Assembly: GCA_016927425.1 (NCBI GenBank)
Contig: JAFGMR010000020.1
Coordinates: forward strand, 44,800-108,799
Source of the DNA: Methanotrichaceae archaeon
Lineage (GTDB): Archaea > Halobacteriota > Methanosarcinia > Methanotrichales > Methanotrichaceae
Direction of reading: 5' to 3'
DNA: 64,000 nucleotides
The notes under the pieces are model-generated. The model was not told the origin of the DNA, did no database searches, and saw only the letters and a program-made list of their open reading frames with translations. Position 1 is the first letter of the stretch. Each line of letters opens with the position of its first letter. Both the position numbers and the translations under genes were made by a program. Below are positions 62,793 through 64,000 of the stretch, in pieces.

Positions 62793-63005
62793 ATGTCGAC
62801 GTTCACTGCAGCAATCCACAAAGAAGAGGATATGTACGTCGCAGAATGTCTTGAGGTAGGGACAGCGAGTCAGGGGAAGACCATAGAGGAGGCCGTGAAG
62901 AACCTCACAGAGGCGACAGGTCTCTATCTTGAGGAGTTCCCCCTGGAGGGATTGGAGAGACCATTCATAACCACCTTCGAGGTCGCGAGAGTTGCCAAAA
63001 CTTAA
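62793..63005 (+). CDS. hicB: HicB-family antitoxin
   Basis: 70 aa matching the short HicB fold: FTAAIHKEEDMYVAECLEVGTASQGKTIEEAVKNLTEATGLYLEEF. It has the partial RNase-H-like core but no DNA-binding tail. Ends 14 bases inside the toxin gene. It neutralises the HicA RNase by direct binding. Confidence 0.85.
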   Translation: MSTFTAAIHKEEDMYVAECLEVGTASQGKTIEEAVKNLTEATGLYLEEFPLEGLERPFITTFEVARVAKT

Positions 63006-63222
63006 AAGCGTATCCGGCGAAACTGTGGTCAAGATACTCTGCAACAGGTTTGGATTCAAGATCTCAGGACGTTCTGGAAGCCATGTCAGGCTTTCCAAAG
63101 AGATGGATGATGGTAAGATCGGTACAGTTGTGCCAATGCATGATGGATTAAAGTTGGGCACGCTAAAGGGCGTTTTGAAGCTGGCAAAGGTGGATCCTGA
63201 GGAATTTGCCAAATATCTATGA
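62992..63222 (+). CDS. hicA: HicA-family mRNA interferase toxin
   Basis: 76 aa starting with TTG at 62992 (PKLKSVSGETVVKILCNRFGFKISGRSGSHVRLSKE). The fold is dsRBD-like, with the catalytic His in GRSGSHVRL and the typical end VPMHDGLKLGTLKGVLKLAKVDPEEF. It cleaves mRNA when free of HicB. The order antitoxin-toxin is the reverse of the commonest hicAB order. Confidence 0.87.
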   Translation: MPKLKSVSGETVVKILCNRFGFKISGRSGSHVRLSKEMDDGKIGTVVPMHDGLKLGTLKGVLKLAKVDPEEFAKYL

Positions 63223-63224
63223 TA

Positions 63225-64000
63225 TCGACGTTCCTTTTGGAAGAGGACCTCGGACCTCTCGATCGCCGTTCCCGCCCCCATCACCCCCGCGGAGCCACTC
63301 CCCCCGCTGCTCCGGGCGCCCGGCGCCCTCGTGGTGGTGGAGGGCCGGGCGCCCGGGGCCTGGGCCTGCATCAGCTCCACGGCTCGCCTGCGGCAGCGAT
63401 CGCCTTCTACGACCCGCGGCTCGGCGCAGTCATCGTCGCAAGCCACAGCCCAGAGTATGCCATCGGGCAGGTGATCGATCTTGTGATCCCGGAGCGATGA
63501 GCGTCCATTGAGGGCTGCCGCCTTAGAGACAATGCGGGCCGGGGCCTTGCGGTCCGTCGCCGCCGGGCGGAGCGGGCGCCGCAGGCCCGCAGGTTTGCGA
63601 ATCCTCCGCAGAGCCGCTTTTGCCTCCTCCGGCAATCCACCGACGGCTCCCCCCGGTGGTCGAAGGCCGGGCGCCTTCGGCGCGGCATCCCCCTCCTCTG
63701 CTTGCCCGCGGCGGCGCCTCATCGATCCATGGTCCCAGTCTGGCGATTGCAGCCGACGGAAGGTCTACCGCCTTGACGGTCCTGCAGGTCATGATATTCG
63801 GTGCAAGGGCCCTGCAGGACCGGCGGGCCGCGATCCTCCTCAGGGAAAGGTTAAGATAGTTGAAGTAGACAAAAAGAGCATCATTGTTCTGGGAGAATTG
63901 GCGCCCTCCGGCGACATAGAGGGCCATCTGGTCCAGACGGATGGGTAAGCTCTCCCGAGAAGGGAAGAGCAGATAGAGAGATCGCTATGCATCGATATGG
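63225..64000. other. GC-rich terminal region with hairpins, no defended gene
   Basis: Very GC-rich. A strong hairpin lies at 63314-63354 (arms GGGCGCCCGGC.GCCCTC / GAGGGCCGGGCGCCC) and a second at about 63661-63680 (CGAAGGC / GCCTTCG). Frames on both strands are open only because of composition. From about 63840 the plus strand reads VKIVEVDKKSIIVLGELAPSGDIEGHLVQTDG and a stop, which looks like a real protein tail whose upstream part is not recognisable. Confidence 0.4.
63367..63501 (+). repeat. 135-bp repeat, copy 2
   Basis: Copy of 62189-62323 with only a few changes, in the same orientation. The two copies bracket the hicBA pair and its AT-rich upstream region. The copies diverge beyond both ends. 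Confidence 0.65.

Noticed and set aside
63508..63948. 146-codon plus-strand frame
   Set aside because: Most of it is Arg/Ala/Pro-rich translation of GC-rich hairpin DNA; only the last 30 codons look protein-like, so no full gene is called.

Overview
The window is archaeal and reads as a methanogen close to Methanothrix/Methanosaeta (Methanotrichaceae). The support is a proteasome-activating nucleotidase and archaeal MBF1, the archaeal CoA route (pantoate kinase and phosphopantothenate synthetase), an F420H2:NADP oxidoreductase, an archaeal DhnA-type aldolase, BRE/TATA promoters of the CGAAA-n-TTTATAT type, and intron-containing tRNAs. No rRNA is present, so the genus is an inference.

Layout. 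1-2.6 kb: translation/tRNA modification genes and divergent MBF1/PAN. 2.7-13.2 kb is an accessory region: a TumE-type toxin locus, a decayed DUF1156 methyltransferase, a C45-type hydrolase, small unknown genes, a frameshifted PKD-like surface protein, and a tandem duplication (PKD 3' end plus radical-SAM 3' end) whose arms surround a secreted-protein gene and a composite MITE-like element with an 8-bp target duplication. 13.4-26.4 kb is mostly core: Na+/K+-ATPase-like pump, endonuclease III, MgtC/DUF4010 protein, sodium:solute symporter with a tiny accessory peptide, IMPase/FBPase and NAD kinase, and a MarR/GbsR-type regulator divergent from an RND exporter and its secreted partner. 26.4-32.3 kb holds a bacterial-looking CheB-CheR-PAS protein and hybrid histidine kinase, flanked by gene remnants. 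33-35.7 kb is a three-gene CoA operon. 36.4-42 kb carries a repeat protein, a Vms1/VLRF1-like peptidyl-tRNA hydrolase, two tRNAs and a MoxR ATPase / GXGXG / vWA operon.

42.0-43.1 kb and 47.2 kb contain five copies of a short element that I read as a family of small RNA genes. Each has its own BRE/TATA, and a hairpin starts at the predicted transcription start. Its loop shows the anti-Shine-Dalgarno sequence (CCUCC, twice CACCUCCU), like the 3' tail of 16S rRNA. This is the most striking unexplained structure in the window.

43.3-51.5 kb: 1-phosphofructokinase-type kinase plus class I aldolase, acyl-CoA transferase/GNAT fusion, HprK-like P-loop protein, TerC, Trm5 and F420H2:NADP oxidoreductase. 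51.7-53.9 kb: a wHTH / KaiC-like ATPase / Hpt signalling set. 53.9-59.2 kb: a five-gene CO dehydrogenase-formate dehydrogenase-ferredoxin operon, a possible route between CO and formate. 59.8-64 kb: half-size MFS, DUF1624 protein, GNAT enzyme, a HicBA toxin-antitoxin pair between two copies of a 135-bp repeat, and a GC-rich hairpin-bearing end with no gene I can defend.
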